A stretch of 64,000 nt of DNA from a virus: positions 1 to 64,000 of the IMG/VR virus record IMGVR_UViG_3300031772_000023. One strand, given 5' to 3'. Shown here piece by piece: positions 16,272 to 25,831 of this stretch (the stretch's first letter is position 1; each line of letters starts with the position of its first letter). The notes under the pieces are model-generated. The model saw only the letters and a program-made list of their open reading frames with translations. It searched no databases and had not been told where the DNA came from. A program made the translations under genes and the position numbers.

Positions 16272-16543
16272 TTAACGAGTTCTGTTAGTGGTACATCAAG
16301 TGCTTTAGCAATTCTACCAAGAACATTTACTGTTATACCTATTTTTGATCTAAGTATATAGCTAACATGTCCTCTGTCTGATTTAATTGCGTAGGCTAAT
16401 TCAGATTGGTTCATTTTTTTTTTCAATAACAATGTATTAATATTTTCCACTATAATATCCATGTTTTGTTTTAAAAGTTTTGAGGCTTCATTTTTAGAAA
16501 TCTCAGGTGTATTATATCTTTCTTCTTTGTTTTTTTCTTTCAT
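16268..16543 (-). CDS. XRE-family helix-turn-helix regulator
   Basis: 91 residues with an XRE domain at 33-90: INTLLLKKKMNQSELAYAIKSDRGHVSYILRSKIGITVNVLGRIAKALDVPLTELVK. An N-terminal extension is charged. Divergent from the scaffold gene; the 120-bp intergenic region holds -7 boxes on both strands and a small palindrome (TGTGT..ACAC near 16590-16604), so it may regulate capsid genes or itself. Confidence 0.75.
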   Translation of the reverse strand: MKEKNKEERYNTPEISKNEASKLLKQNMDIIVENINTLLLKKKMNQSELAYAIKSDRGHVSYILRSKIGITVNVLGRIAKALDVPLTELVK

Positions 16544-16564
16544 ATATTATGAGTTTAATTAATA

Positions 16565-16572
16565 CAAAAATA
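16565..16572 (-). promoter_or_regulatory. Leftward promoter -7 box before the XRE gene
   Basis: CAAAAATA on the + strand is TATTTTTG on the minus strand, 21 bp before the XRE start (16543). No convincing -33 box. Confidence 0.45.
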
Positions 16573-16627
16573 CTAATATTAATTACATAGTGTGTTTTTA
16601 CACGACAAAAGTTATTGTAAACTAACC

Positions 16628-16635
16628 TATTTTTG
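16628..16635 (+). promoter_or_regulatory. Promoter -7 box TATTTTTG before the scaffold gene
   Basis: Lies 28 bp before the ATG at 16664. It also argues against the longer ORF that opens at 16592 upstream of the promoter. Confidence 0.5.
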
Positions 16636-16663
16636 TATAAATAACAATTTAATTCAATTTAAA

Positions 16664-17770
16664 ATGATAACAGAAGAACAAGCACTTAGAGAGCAGTTTG
16701 CTAAAACAGAATTTAAAGCAGATGCACCTACAGAGTTTCAAGCTGCTCCGATAGTTGAAAAGGAAAAAATAGAAAATAAAGCGAACCCGCCAATTGCGGA
16801 TAAGCTAGAAGATAAAGTTGTTCTTTCTAATACTGATAACAAATCAACTGCTGCACCGGAAGTAAAGGCAGAAGTCAAGGAGATTAAAGTTCCATCATTT
16901 GAAGAATCCATTACAGAGCGTAGTGGAGGAAAATACAAGGGATGGGATGAAATCGAAGCTAAACTTAATAAACCAGAGATTAAATTTGCTAATGAGCAAG
17001 TTCAAAAAATCAATGAATTTATTGAGAATGGTGGTAAAATTGATGAAAAATGGCTTTATTTCCAAAACACCGATTTTGACAAGATTACTGATTCGTTTGA
17101 ACTACTTTCCGAGGCCATGCGCTTAGAAGAGCCAGATATTACGGATGAGGAAATTGATTACAGAATCAAAACAGAATATAAGATAGACGAATGGTCTGAA
17201 GATGAAGAACCTACTGAGATCGAGAAAATAATGTCTATAAAGGCTGGCAGAGATGCTAAAAAAGCCAGAAAAGCATTAAACGATCATAAGTTAAAGACTT
17301 CATTTGCGCCCAATCAAAAATCTGAGGCTGATATTAAAAAAGAAGCCGAATTCAATGATTCTGCACAAAAAAATTGGGAAAAAGTAGTTGATGAAAGTGG
17401 TTTTGACAAATTATCTGTTAAAATTGATGAAAAAGAAGTGTTTGATGTTATTGTATCTGATGATGAGAGAAAATCTCTTAACGCAATGGTTAAACAAATG
17501 GGTAAAGATGGAATTAACAAGGTGCTGGTTCCTAAGTTTATTGGCCCAGATGGTAATATTGATGTGAAAAAACTCAGTAGTTACATATTTAAGGCAGAAA
17601 ACTATGATAATGCAGTAAAAGCAGCTCTTACTCAAGGAATAGCCAAAGGTTCTCATGCAATAGTAAAAGACATTAAAGTAACTAATTTTAATCCAGATTC
17701 TAAGACACAACAAGTCCAAAACCTAACGTTATCACAACAAGTAGGAAAACAAATCTTACAACACAAGTAA
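16664..17770 (+). CDS. Putative capsid scaffold protein
   Basis: 368 residues from MITEEQALREQF, chosen because it follows the -7 box and the A-rich TTCAATTTAAA leader that also precedes the gene at 19345; an upstream in-frame ATG at 16592 would precede the promoter. Very acidic and charged, Ala/Lys/Glu-rich and predicted largely helical, with Q-rich C-terminus (QQVGKQILQ). Directly upstream of the major capsid protein, the usual scaffold position. Confidence 0.6.
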   Translation: MITEEQALREQFAKTEFKADAPTEFQAAPIVEKEKIENKANPPIADKLEDKVVLSNTDNKSTAAPEVKAEVKEIKVPSFEESITERSGGKYKGWDEIEAKLNKPEIKFANEQVQKINEFIENGGKIDEKWLYFQNTDFDKITDSFELLSEAMRLEEPDITDEEIDYRIKTEYKIDEWSEDEEPTEIEKIMSIKAGRDAKKARKALNDHKLKTSFAPNQKSEADIKKEAEFNDSAQKNWEKVVDESGFDKLSVKIDEKEVFDVIVSDDERKSLNAMVKQMGKDGINKVLVPKFIGPDGNIDVKKLSSYIFKAENYDNAVKAALTQGIAKGSHAIVKDIKVTNFNPDSKTQQVQNLTLSQQVGKQILQHK

Positions 17771-17796
17771 TATAAATAGTTTAATAACTCAAAAAA

Positions 17797-19260
17797 ATGG
17801 CAAATATCCCAAGTGTGCTACAAGCACCAACAAATCATAACTGGATGACCTCTCAGTTTGTAATTACGTCTACAATAGATGCTGGTATTCTTGAACCAAG
17901 TGTTGATAAAACGCTAGTTCCTAAATATGGTAATCAAGATATGACAGGGTTTATGGAAATGCAAGGTTCTATGAATCCAGTAAATCAACTTCAATATTTA
18001 CACTTTGAAGAAGATTATTTGCATACAATCGTTAAGGTTTTGGGGCAAGGAGCAGCGGCAGCAAATGCCTCTGTTACATTTACTATTGCAACTTCCCCAG
18101 CGTATATTTATACCTATCCTACTTCTGCACAAGCTCCTTATATATCTGTAGGGCCATCAAGCACAGCAGTAACAACCAATCCTGTAATTGAAAATGATTT
18201 AATGCAATTCCCAAATGGAACACAAGGCAGAGTAACAGCAGTAACATCCACAACTTTTGATATTTCACCGATTGTTCTTGGAGAAAACATCCCTGCTACA
18301 ACTACGAATGTATCAGAACTTATCATTTATGGTAATTCTTGGGGTGAAGGAACGGATCAGCCGCTATCTTCAAATAGTCGTTTGCTTAAGTATACCAATA
18401 ACCTACAAATATTTAAAGACACTCATACTACTACTGGTAGTGCAATGGGTGAAAAACTTTGGGTAAAAGTTAATGGTATCAATGGAACTGCTGGTTATTT
18501 GTGGTATTTTAAAGGTCAACTTGATGCTAGAAAGAGACTTCAGAACAAGCGAGAGGTGACACTAATGATTGGTCAAAAAACGACCAATACAACATTAGCA
18601 AATCTTGCATCTCCTAATGAAAGTACCAATATCACCACAGAGGGTTTGATTCCATTTATCACAAACAATGGTAATATCACTACTTATTCGCTAATCAGCG
18701 GAATTTTGCTTTCTGACTTTGAAACAATGGTTGCAACACAACTTGACAAATTTGGAGGAGCTAAAGAAAATACATTATGGTGTGGAATTAATCTTTCTCA
18801 AGGTATTGATCGTTTTATGAGAGCTGAAATGAAAAATGGAGCTATTTCTTATGGTGCATTTGGTGGATCAAGAGAAAAAGCAATTTCTTTCAACTTTGCT
18901 TCTTTTGAACTTACCGGATATACTTTCCATAAGAAAACTTATGATGTATTTAACTACCCACAACTGCTAGGAGCGGCAGGACAAGGATATACTAATCTTG
19001 GACTTGTTATTCCAGCGGATAATGTAGTAACATCTCTTGGCCCTAATAAGACAAAAGAAACAGTTCCTTCACTTCGTATGAACTATCTTTCTCAAGAAGG
19101 TTCTGGTGGAACATATTCTCGTGAATGGAAAGAGTGGATGACAGGAGTTGGAGAAAACTTCGCTACTAATCAATCGGATAAGGTTGATTATAACATGTTG
19201 TCTCAAGTAGGACTGGAAGCGTTTGCTGGAAATCGTTATGTTAAAATAGTAGGAGCATAA
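17797..19260 (+). CDS. Major capsid protein
   Basis: 487 residues. Its N-terminal arm (VLQAPTNHNWMTSQF) and mixed alpha/beta body with an inserted Thr/Ser-rich domain (about 95-170) suit an HK97-fold capsid protein, and the C-terminus ends in a strand after a long loop (FAGNRYVKIVGA). It lies after the scaffold gene and is followed at once by a strong terminator, as expected for a highly expressed gene. The length matches crAss-like capsid proteins, but the fold is inferred. Confidence 0.7.
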   Translation: MANIPSVLQAPTNHNWMTSQFVITSTIDAGILEPSVDKTLVPKYGNQDMTGFMEMQGSMNPVNQLQYLHFEEDYLHTIVKVLGQGAAAANASVTFTIATSPAYIYTYPTSAQAPYISVGPSSTAVTTNPVIENDLMQFPNGTQGRVTAVTSTTFDISPIVLGENIPATTTNVSELIIYGNSWGEGTDQPLSSNSRLLKYTNNLQIFKDTHTTTGSAMGEKLWVKVNGINGTAGYLWYFKGQLDARKRLQNKREVTLMIGQKTTNTTLANLASPNESTNITTEGLIPFITNNGNITTYSLISGILLSDFETMVATQLDKFGGAKENTLWCGINLSQGIDRFMRAEMKNGAISYGAFGGSREKAISFNFASFELTGYTFHKKTYDVFNYPQLLGAAGQGYTNLGLVIPADNVVTSLGPNKTKETVPSLRMNYLSQEGSGGTYSREWKEWMTGVGENFATNQSDKVDYNMLSQVGLEAFAGNRYVKIVGA

Positions 19261-19272
19261 TAAAAACAGATA

Positions 19273-19305
19273 AAAGGGAGTGCAAATCGTACTCCCTTTA
19301 TTTTG
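19273..19305 (+). terminator. Rho-independent terminator after the capsid gene
   Basis: AAAGGGAGT / ACTCCCTTT hairpin with loop GCAAATCGT, followed by ATTTTG. Confidence 0.85.
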
Positions 19306-19344
19306 AAATTAAATTCAATATAAATAAATTAAATTCAATTAAAA

Positions 19345-20469
19345 ATGAACACACAAATTTTAGACACAGCGGAAAGAAAATATGGATCAATCGAAGATTG
19401 GAATCTTAAATCGAATAATTATTGGGATAAAAGATGGGTATTCGTATTAAAACATCACAATCCATCAGGATCAGTTGAAGGAAGAGGTTATCCGAATGTT
19501 TATTCTTATAAATTGGAAGATAGAATATTCGATAAAAATGCAAAAGATAAGGAGGGAAAACCAAAACCTATGAGTAGAATAATCAGAGTAGTTAATGGTG
19601 CTACATCTATATTTAAAGACGAACAAACAGAAGACGAGCAAAAACTAGAACCTATTAGAAAAGAATTTTCAAATAGAGGTGATTTAGTAGTTGAAGGAAC
19701 TGAAGGGCTAGTTCTTGATTATTTATTGAAGTGTAATAAGAATGAAACTAATCCAGAAAGAGATAAAAATGTTGTTCCTTTATTTGGACTACTTGATTTG
19801 AAACAAGGATTGAAGCAAGACATGGAAAAAGACAAGAGTGATGCAAAAGCTGCAAGTTGGTGTTATGATGCAGAATTTAAACATATAAAACGCTATGCTA
19901 GAGTTCTTGGAGTAGACATAACTAAAGACCCAGAAGAAGTTCGTATGACTATGAGACACTTAGCCAGACATGATTCAAAACGATTTAATGAAGGTCTTAA
20001 TAATGAATTAACACAACGCAAGTTCTATGTTTTAGAATCCTCTGAAAGAGGTTATATAAGAATTGATTTACAATCAAATTCTCTCTATTGGGATAACAAT
20101 AATTTGATTACAAATTCACCAGTTGGTAAACATCCGGTAGATCATTTTGTTGATTTAAGTAAATCAAATACGGATATGAATCTTGCATATCTTACTATTC
20201 AACGAAAAGTTGATGAGGAAGATAATTATGGAAAAGAACCTATTGCATCTGCTGTAGTCGCTGCTGATAGTTCAAGTACTACAATAGATGTAAATACTGA
20301 TTTAGAAAAACTTATTGATGTTGCTATTGGACTTGGTGTTATCCTTAATCAAAAACCTTGGTTCATATTTGCTGATAAAAAATACATGGGCAAGCATAAG
20401 TTTATTGATGCAATTAGTAAAGATGCTTTATTGAAACAGGCTATATTGGATGTTTGTACAAATAAGTAG
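19345..20469 (+). CDS. Unknown protein after the capsid gene
   Basis: 374 residues; soluble, charged, with several Trp near the N-terminus (WNLKSNNYWDKRWVFVLKHH) and a helical middle. Flanked by terminators on both sides, so it is an independent unit with high-level expression potential. Candidate virion or head-maturation protein by position only. Confidence 0.6.
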   Translation: MNTQILDTAERKYGSIEDWNLKSNNYWDKRWVFVLKHHNPSGSVEGRGYPNVYSYKLEDRIFDKNAKDKEGKPKPMSRIIRVVNGATSIFKDEQTEDEQKLEPIRKEFSNRGDLVVEGTEGLVLDYLLKCNKNETNPERDKNVVPLFGLLDLKQGLKQDMEKDKSDAKAASWCYDAEFKHIKRYARVLGVDITKDPEEVRMTMRHLARHDSKRFNEGLNNELTQRKFYVLESSERGYIRIDLQSNSLYWDNNNLITNSPVGKHPVDHFVDLSKSNTDMNLAYLTIQRKVDEEDNYGKEPIASAVVAADSSSTTIDVNTDLEKLIDVAIGLGVILNQKPWFIFADKKYMGKHKFIDAISKDALLKQAILDVCTNK

Positions 20470-20488
20470 ATCGTACTGATTTTTAATT

Positions 20489-20534
20489 TAAAGCCCATTA
20501 TAGTTAATAATAAGTTTTCTATAATGGGCTTTTG
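20489..20534 (+). terminator. Rho-independent terminator
   Basis: AAAGCCCATTATAG / CTATAATGGGCTTTT, a perfect 14-bp stem ending in a T-run. Ends the 19345-20469 unit. Confidence 0.9.
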
Positions 20535-20570
20535 TAATATACAAAAAAATATCTTTACAAATAAAATAAG

Positions 20571-22148
20571 ATGCCAACAATTATAACAACACCTACTTGG
20601 GTAACAACATTTGATCTTACTACTAATCCAAAAACATTTCTTTTTAGCGATCTTACTAATTATTCTTCAAACAGTATACCTCTTACTGGGGTTCGTGGTA
20701 ATTTTCAAATAACCTCGCCAAGTGGAGTTGTAATATGGAATAATACTACTTATGGTTCAGGGAGTGATATAGTAGCTAATATAAGTATAAGTAATGGTAC
20801 AATACCGTTACCCAATCTTTCAAATCAAGCACCTGAAAAAGGAGTATATACTGTTACATATACTGTTCGTATTATAGATGGAGTAAATCCTACTTATTAT
20901 ATAACGGGAACAGAAACGTATAATTTTATTTACGCTTCTCCTCTTGTGTGCATAATTCCACAAGTAGATTGTATAAGTCCGTTATTTACTGCTAGTGATA
21001 CAACTAACTATACAGTAAATTCAATAACTCCAACTATTACTAGGGATTTAGTATTACAATATCCTGCTAATAGTGGTCAATCGTCAATCATTAATTCAAC
21101 ATCAGCAACGATAACAACATCTAATGTATGGTCTGGATTAAATGTAGTTACTGTACAAAGTAGTTTAAGTTTTGCATATTCAAATTTTTCAATTTCAGAT
21201 TTGGTTATTGGAACTAAATCTATAAATGTTGATTGCGCTTTAACGTGTGAGTTATACTGTTGCCTTAAATCTTTGAATAATAGGATGGATGCTGTTAGTG
21301 GAATAAATAATATTTTATTCCAACAATTATCAGCTCAGTTTAGTTTAGTAATGTCAAAAGTTACACTTCTTTATGAAGCAGTATCTTGCGGTAAACAAGA
21401 AGATGCTAATTATTATATAAATCAAATAAAGATTATTGCTGACTGTAATGATTGTACTTGTACAGATGGCAACCCTTCTAGGGTTACTGGACTAGGTGGA
21501 TTAACAAATGTAAACGTAGTTGTTGATTCTGCTGGTGCGCCAATAACGGTAACTCCGGTAACTGTTTCTGGTGTTACAACATATACAGTAGCTTTCGACA
21601 GTGCATTGGTGACAAAAATAAATAACAGTTATAATACTGTTGTGGTTTGTACTGATGGAACTATAAATGTTCTTCCATCGGGTATTATTAGTGACGTTCA
21701 GACGTATAATATTGGAGCTAATTATGTGGTGGAGAATCGTATAGAATTTTTATGTAGAATACAATACTCTGTTCCGGGCGCACCTGTATGTACGATAACC
21801 GTATCAAGTACCTTAAATAGCGGAACTAATATAAGCTATCCTGCAAGTGTAGACAATACTACTATAGGACTTACATTTGGAAAGTTTCTTAACAATCTTT
21901 TTAATGTGTATGATTTTATGGTTTCTCCAGCTAACGATTATAAGGTAGATGTAGAAGCTGTTCTTATGGGATTGAATCCTTCTGTTAGTAATACTTATGA
22001 CGTACCAAAGCAATTGATTTGTGAAGTATTAAATAAAGCATCAGGATCATTTGACTTTAGATTTACAGATATAAACGGAATGCCACTAACAAACGATGCG
22101 ATGACATCAACAACAGATATAGTAGTAAACATTAAAATCTCAGAATAA
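20571..22148 (+). CDS. Virion protein with Ig-like regions and Cys clusters
   Basis: 525 residues. The N-terminal part (about 10-130) has Ig-like strand patterns (GVYTVTYTVRIIDG...TETYNFIYA). The middle carries Cys clusters, CALTCELYCCL and CNDCTC, around a helical segment (LNNRMDAVSGINNILFQQL), and the C-terminal part is again beta-rich. 1 bp separates it from the fibre gene. Likely a fibre-attachment or tail-collar component; exact role unknown. Confidence 0.55.
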   Translation: MPTIITTPTWVTTFDLTTNPKTFLFSDLTNYSSNSIPLTGVRGNFQITSPSGVVIWNNTTYGSGSDIVANISISNGTIPLPNLSNQAPEKGVYTVTYTVRIIDGVNPTYYITGTETYNFIYASPLVCIIPQVDCISPLFTASDTTNYTVNSITPTITRDLVLQYPANSGQSSIINSTSATITTSNVWSGLNVVTVQSSLSFAYSNFSISDLVIGTKSINVDCALTCELYCCLKSLNNRMDAVSGINNILFQQLSAQFSLVMSKVTLLYEAVSCGKQEDANYYINQIKIIADCNDCTCTDGNPSRVTGLGGLTNVNVVVDSAGAPITVTPVTVSGVTTYTVAFDSALVTKINNSYNTVVVCTDGTINVLPSGIISDVQTYNIGANYVVENRIEFLCRIQYSVPGAPVCTITVSSTLNSGTNISYPASVDNTTIGLTFGKFLNNLFNVYDFMVSPANDYKVDVEAVLMGLNPSVSNTYDVPKQLICEVLNKASGSFDFRFTDINGMPLTNDAMTSTTDIVVNIKISE

Positions 22149-22149
22149 A

Positions 22150-23934
22150 ATGGCAATGACATTGGCAACTTTAGGAAATGGTGCTGGGTTTGTATACATA
22201 ACCGCAGCGGATGGGGTATCTATAATTTCAAATATAGAAAACGACCCACAAGTACGACAAAGCGTACAGAAGTTTGTTAATACATCTGCATCTTTAATTG
22301 ATCCTACTTTAGAAACAGATGCTGATTATGGCTATAGGATTTTTGGAAATACAGGAGGAAGTGCAGGAACTTTAGTCGGAGCATCTGAGCTTACTAGATT
22401 TTTGGTAAATAGAGGTTCTCAAGCTGCTGCATATAAAAAATCAGTTACTATATCAACTGGAATTATTACGTTAAATAGAGTAGCTAATGATACAACATTG
22501 TATGTTTCTACTGAAGGTGGATTGGCAGATCAGTTAGACACTATAACCATGGCTGGTGTTGTGGATAATGATACTGTGACTATTGTTGGGGCTAATAGTG
22601 GAGGAGGAGGAATTATAACAGTTCCAGATGCAACAGGAAATATATTTCTGTCTAGCTCTACAAGTTTTACATCAGGAGTTAGAGGAGTTGCATTAGTTCT
22701 CAGATATTTTTCTGCTGCTACTGCTGGTTGGTATGAAGTATCAAGAAATGCCATATATCCTACTACTAATACTTCAAGATTAGCTGGCACATCTCAGCCA
22801 GTTCAGGGAGTAAACACTACTGCAATGGCAACTAGTGGTACTACTACTTATCAGCCCGGAGTTGATATAGGGTATCAGGTAATTACAGGTTCTCCGGTTC
22901 TTATTGGAAGTGTGGTATTTGCGACTGGCGGTAGTCCTATAGATGGAGATCAATTTACTGTTGATTATCGTGCTACTCCAACACTAGGAGGCAATACAGT
23001 TACAATATTTGGTATTACACTAACAACTGCACAAGCCAATCAAAAAGTTGTTGTAACAACAAAATATAGAACAGCAAATACAACATGGTACACAAGCATC
23101 TCTTCTAATACAAATGGTGTAGATTATGCTACGGGTACACAACTTGCTACAAAGCAAAATACTCTCCCTGCTTCTGGTGGTGATACTTTTGTTCTTCAGA
23201 AAACCATTTTAGGAGCGTTATCGTTTGTTCCTCAAGTAGCAAACAATGCTTGGGATTTATTAGGTAATTCTGGAACAACGGATATAACAAATTTTATTGG
23301 AACAACAGACAATATCCCACTTACGATAAAAGTAAATAATCAGAAGTCAGGAAGAATAGACAATACTCTTAATAATACATTTTTTGGTTATCAGGCTGGT
23401 GAAATTACTACTGGTTCGGATAATATTGCAATAGGAACGATTGCTTTAAAATTAAATATAGGAGGCAGTAATAATGTGGCTGTGGGTGGAGGATACAGCA
23501 ATACAACAGGAAGCTATAATACAGGAATTGGGCTTGGAAGCATATATTCCAATACAACAGGAAGCGATAATACTTCGATTGGAGCTTCTGCTTTATCTTC
23601 AAATATATCTGGAGATTTTAATACGGCATTAGGATATAGTGCCGATGTTGGGTCTGGAGCATTAACAAATGCAACTGCTATTGGTGCTAATGCTGTTGTA
23701 AATACTTCTAATTCAGTAGTCATAGGGTCTGGGTCTAGAGTTGGAATTGGTACATCATCTCCAAATGCTTCATCAATACTTGATTTAACATCAACTACTG
23801 GTGCGCTTCTTTTGCCAAGAATGACTACTGCTCAAAAAAACCTTTTAACTCCTACAAATGGGATGTTAGTTTATGATTCAACTCTAAATAAGTTTCAAGG
23901 ATATGAAAACGGAGCGTGGACATCGTTAATATAA
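22150..23934 (+). CDS. Tail fibre/spike with adhesin-head-like repeats
   Basis: 594 residues. N-terminal virion-binding region, beta-rich shaft, then about 405-540 a run of repeats of the type 'GS.N.aiG..al..n' (SDNIAIGTIAL, SNNVAVGGG, SYNTGIGLG, SDNTSIGASAL, DFNTALGYSA) as in trimeric YadA-like adhesin heads. The end (VGIGTSSPNASSILDLTS, LPRMTTAQKNLL, NGMLVYDSTLNKFQGYENGAW) is a common fibre C-terminal motif in Bacteroidetes phages. Probably binds the host surface. Confidence 0.75.
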   Translation: MAMTLATLGNGAGFVYITAADGVSIISNIENDPQVRQSVQKFVNTSASLIDPTLETDADYGYRIFGNTGGSAGTLVGASELTRFLVNRGSQAAAYKKSVTISTGIITLNRVANDTTLYVSTEGGLADQLDTITMAGVVDNDTVTIVGANSGGGGIITVPDATGNIFLSSSTSFTSGVRGVALVLRYFSAATAGWYEVSRNAIYPTTNTSRLAGTSQPVQGVNTTAMATSGTTTYQPGVDIGYQVITGSPVLIGSVVFATGGSPIDGDQFTVDYRATPTLGGNTVTIFGITLTTAQANQKVVVTTKYRTANTTWYTSISSNTNGVDYATGTQLATKQNTLPASGGDTFVLQKTILGALSFVPQVANNAWDLLGNSGTTDITNFIGTTDNIPLTIKVNNQKSGRIDNTLNNTFFGYQAGEITTGSDNIAIGTIALKLNIGGSNNVAVGGGYSNTTGSYNTGIGLGSIYSNTTGSDNTSIGASALSSNISGDFNTALGYSADVGSGALTNATAIGANAVVNTSNSVVIGSGSRVGIGTSSPNASSILDLTSTTGALLLPRMTTAQKNLLTPTNGMLVYDSTLNKFQGYENGAWTSLI

Positions 23935-23940
23935 TAATAC

Positions 23941-24588
23941 GTGAACATAAACGAAGCATATCTTTTTCTTAATTTTATTTCCAATAAAAATCAATCTGGA
24001 GAAGTTTCGCCATCTGAATTCAATCGAATGGCTACTCAGGCTCAATGGGAATATTTCTCTAAAGAATACGAGAAATGGCAGTTAACTCAATCTATTACCG
24101 ATGCTCTTAGTGTGTTTATAAAATCATTAGCTACAGCAGTATCTACTACTGGAAGATTGCCATATCCATCAGACTACGAACACGTAATTTCTACACGACA
24201 TTATTATGTAAAAAACGACAATACAGGAATAGAAGTACCTATAACAGAGGTTGACAATAATGAATATGGAGACTACCTGCAAAGCGAAATAGTTAATCCA
24301 ACGCTTAGATTTCCAATATGGACTGCATACTCTGATTATATGCAATTCAAGCCTAATAACGTAGGTCTTATAGCATTTGATTATTTTAAAAAGCCTCTTA
24401 ATCCTGTTTGGAGATTTACAATTATTAATAATAGGCCAGTGTATGATCCTACTACGAGCGTTGATTGGGAATTACCTCCTCAATGTCACAACAAATTGGT
24501 GTTTATGATGTGTTCTTATTTAGGAATTAATTTAAAAGAGGCGGATTTGGTTCAATATTCAGAGATGCAAAAACAAGAATTAGAATAA
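23941..24588 (+). CDS. Putative head-tail connector/tail protein (GTG start)
   Basis: 215 residues; GTG start 6 bp after the fibre stop, no ATG nearby. Mixed helices and strands with many aromatic residues (FPIWTAYSDYMQFKPNNVGLIAFDYFKKPLNPVWRF). Position just before two further small tail genes and the giant tail protein matches connector or ring proteins of short-tailed phages. Assignment by context. Confidence 0.5.
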   Translation: MNINEAYLFLNFISNKNQSGEVSPSEFNRMATQAQWEYFSKEYEKWQLTQSITDALSVFIKSLATAVSTTGRLPYPSDYEHVISTRHYYVKNDNTGIEVPITEVDNNEYGDYLQSEIVNPTLRFPIWTAYSDYMQFKPNNVGLIAFDYFKKPLNPVWRFTIINNRPVYDPTTSVDWELPPQCHNKLVFMMCSYLGINLKEADLVQYSEMQKQELE

Positions 24589-24589
24589 G

Positions 24590-25204
24590 ATGGAACATTA
24601 TAAAAATTTATCATTAGAAAATATTGAAGGTGAGATTTGGAAGGACATACCTGAATATGAAGGATATTATCAAGCCAGTACTTTTGGTAGGATAAAAAGA
24701 TTAAGTGGATATGTAAAATGTTTAGGTAATACACACAAGTCTCATATGGAGAGAATATTGATGCAGTCTTATAATAAAACTGGATATTTAAGTATAAGCT
24801 TATCTATGCTTGGTATTGCTAAATCAAGAAGAGTAAATAGGTTAATAGCTATTACTTTTATTATAAATCCAGAAAATAAACCAGCAGTTAATCATGTGAA
24901 TGGAATAAAAACTGATAATAGAGTTTCTGAATTAGAATGGGTTACTAATTCTGAAAACGAATTACATTCTTTTCGTGTTTTAGGTAAAAAAAGTCCTATG
25001 ATAGGAATGAGTGGAAATCTTAGTCCAGTATCTAAGTCAATAATACAAAAATCATTAAACGGTGGTTTTGTAAAAACATGGGAATGTATTTCAGTAGCAG
25101 CTAGATATTTTAATAAGAAAAATAGCGGACATATTAGAAATGCTTGTGCTGGCATAAAGAAAACTGCTTATGGTTATAAATGGGAATATAATAAAGTAGC
25201 ATAA
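24590..25204 (+). CDS. NUMOD4-HNH homing endonuclease
   Basis: 204 residues. NUMOD4 signature near the N-terminus (IEGEIWKDIPEYEGYYQASTFGRIKRL), then the HNH core (NRLIAITFI.NP..KPAVNHVNGIKTDNRVSELEWVT, with His/Asn pairs), then a NUMOD1-like C-terminus (SVAARYFNKKNSGHIRNACAG, AYGYKWEY). Free-standing homing endonuclease lying between two tail genes with 1-bp gaps, a typical invasion of a structural cluster. Self-spreading; not needed for virions. Confidence 0.85.
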   Translation: MEHYKNLSLENIEGEIWKDIPEYEGYYQASTFGRIKRLSGYVKCLGNTHKSHMERILMQSYNKTGYLSISLSMLGIAKSRRVNRLIAITFIINPENKPAVNHVNGIKTDNRVSELEWVTNSENELHSFRVLGKKSPMIGMSGNLSPVSKSIIQKSLNGGFVKTWECISVAARYFNKKNSGHIRNACAGIKKTAYGYKWEYNKVA

Positions 25205-25827
25205 TGCCAACCAAATTAAAACTCGCGCAACAGGCAAGAATGCTTCTCGGTAACCGCCCGAGTTTGCAGGAGATGATACTGGCAACAAACCAAGCCTACG
25301 CTTATGTAGTTCGTACTAATTGGTGGACAAATAGAAATCAAGGGGAATTAGATTCTATTAATGGTAATTTTATTTACGCTTTTGATGATAACGACATTTT
25401 ACTGGATGTAAAAAAAAATATTTACTATTCTGTTTTGCCGTCTTCTTTTTTAGGCAATATTCCACATGAACAAGGGTTACATCATGTTTCGTATATGGAA
25501 AGTTTAGACCAACCGTTTATAAGAATAAGTAATGGAATGTCAGCATTATTTCAGGGACTACAATCTTCAAACTTTGATGGGTATGAAACATTCTTTGTTG
25601 AAAATAATAAGATTTATTTGCCAGATATAGATGTTCATACTGTTTGTACATCAAAACTGTTGATAAAGCTGGTAGTAGCATTAGAGGGTCTGGATGAACA
25701 AGCTGAAATTTCAATTCCTCCAGATTTGCAATATGAAATTGTCAATCTTGCTATAAAAATGTACTCACAAGAACAAAACAAATCTGTTATTCAATCTGCA
25801 CCTGTAGAAGCTGGTAAAAAAACCTAA
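25204..25827 (+). CDS. Putative tail tube/ring protein
   Basis: 207 residues; its ATG overlaps the stop of the homing endonuclease gene. The N-terminus (LKLAQQARMLLGNRPSLQEMILATNQAYAYVVRTNWW) is helical. The region about 150-207 (ISIPPDLQYEIVNLAIKMYSQEQ) resembles the C-terminal helix of connector proteins. Context between the connector-like gene and the 1514-residue tail protein suggests tail assembly. Confidence 0.5.
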   Translation: MPTKLKLAQQARMLLGNRPSLQEMILATNQAYAYVVRTNWWTNRNQGELDSINGNFIYAFDDNDILLDVKKNIYYSVLPSSFLGNIPHEQGLHHVSYMESLDQPFIRISNGMSALFQGLQSSNFDGYETFFVENNKIYLPDIDVHTVCTSKLLIKLVVALEGLDEQAEISIPPDLQYEIVNLAIKMYSQEQNKSVIQSAPVEAGKKT

Positions 25828-25831
25828 GTAA

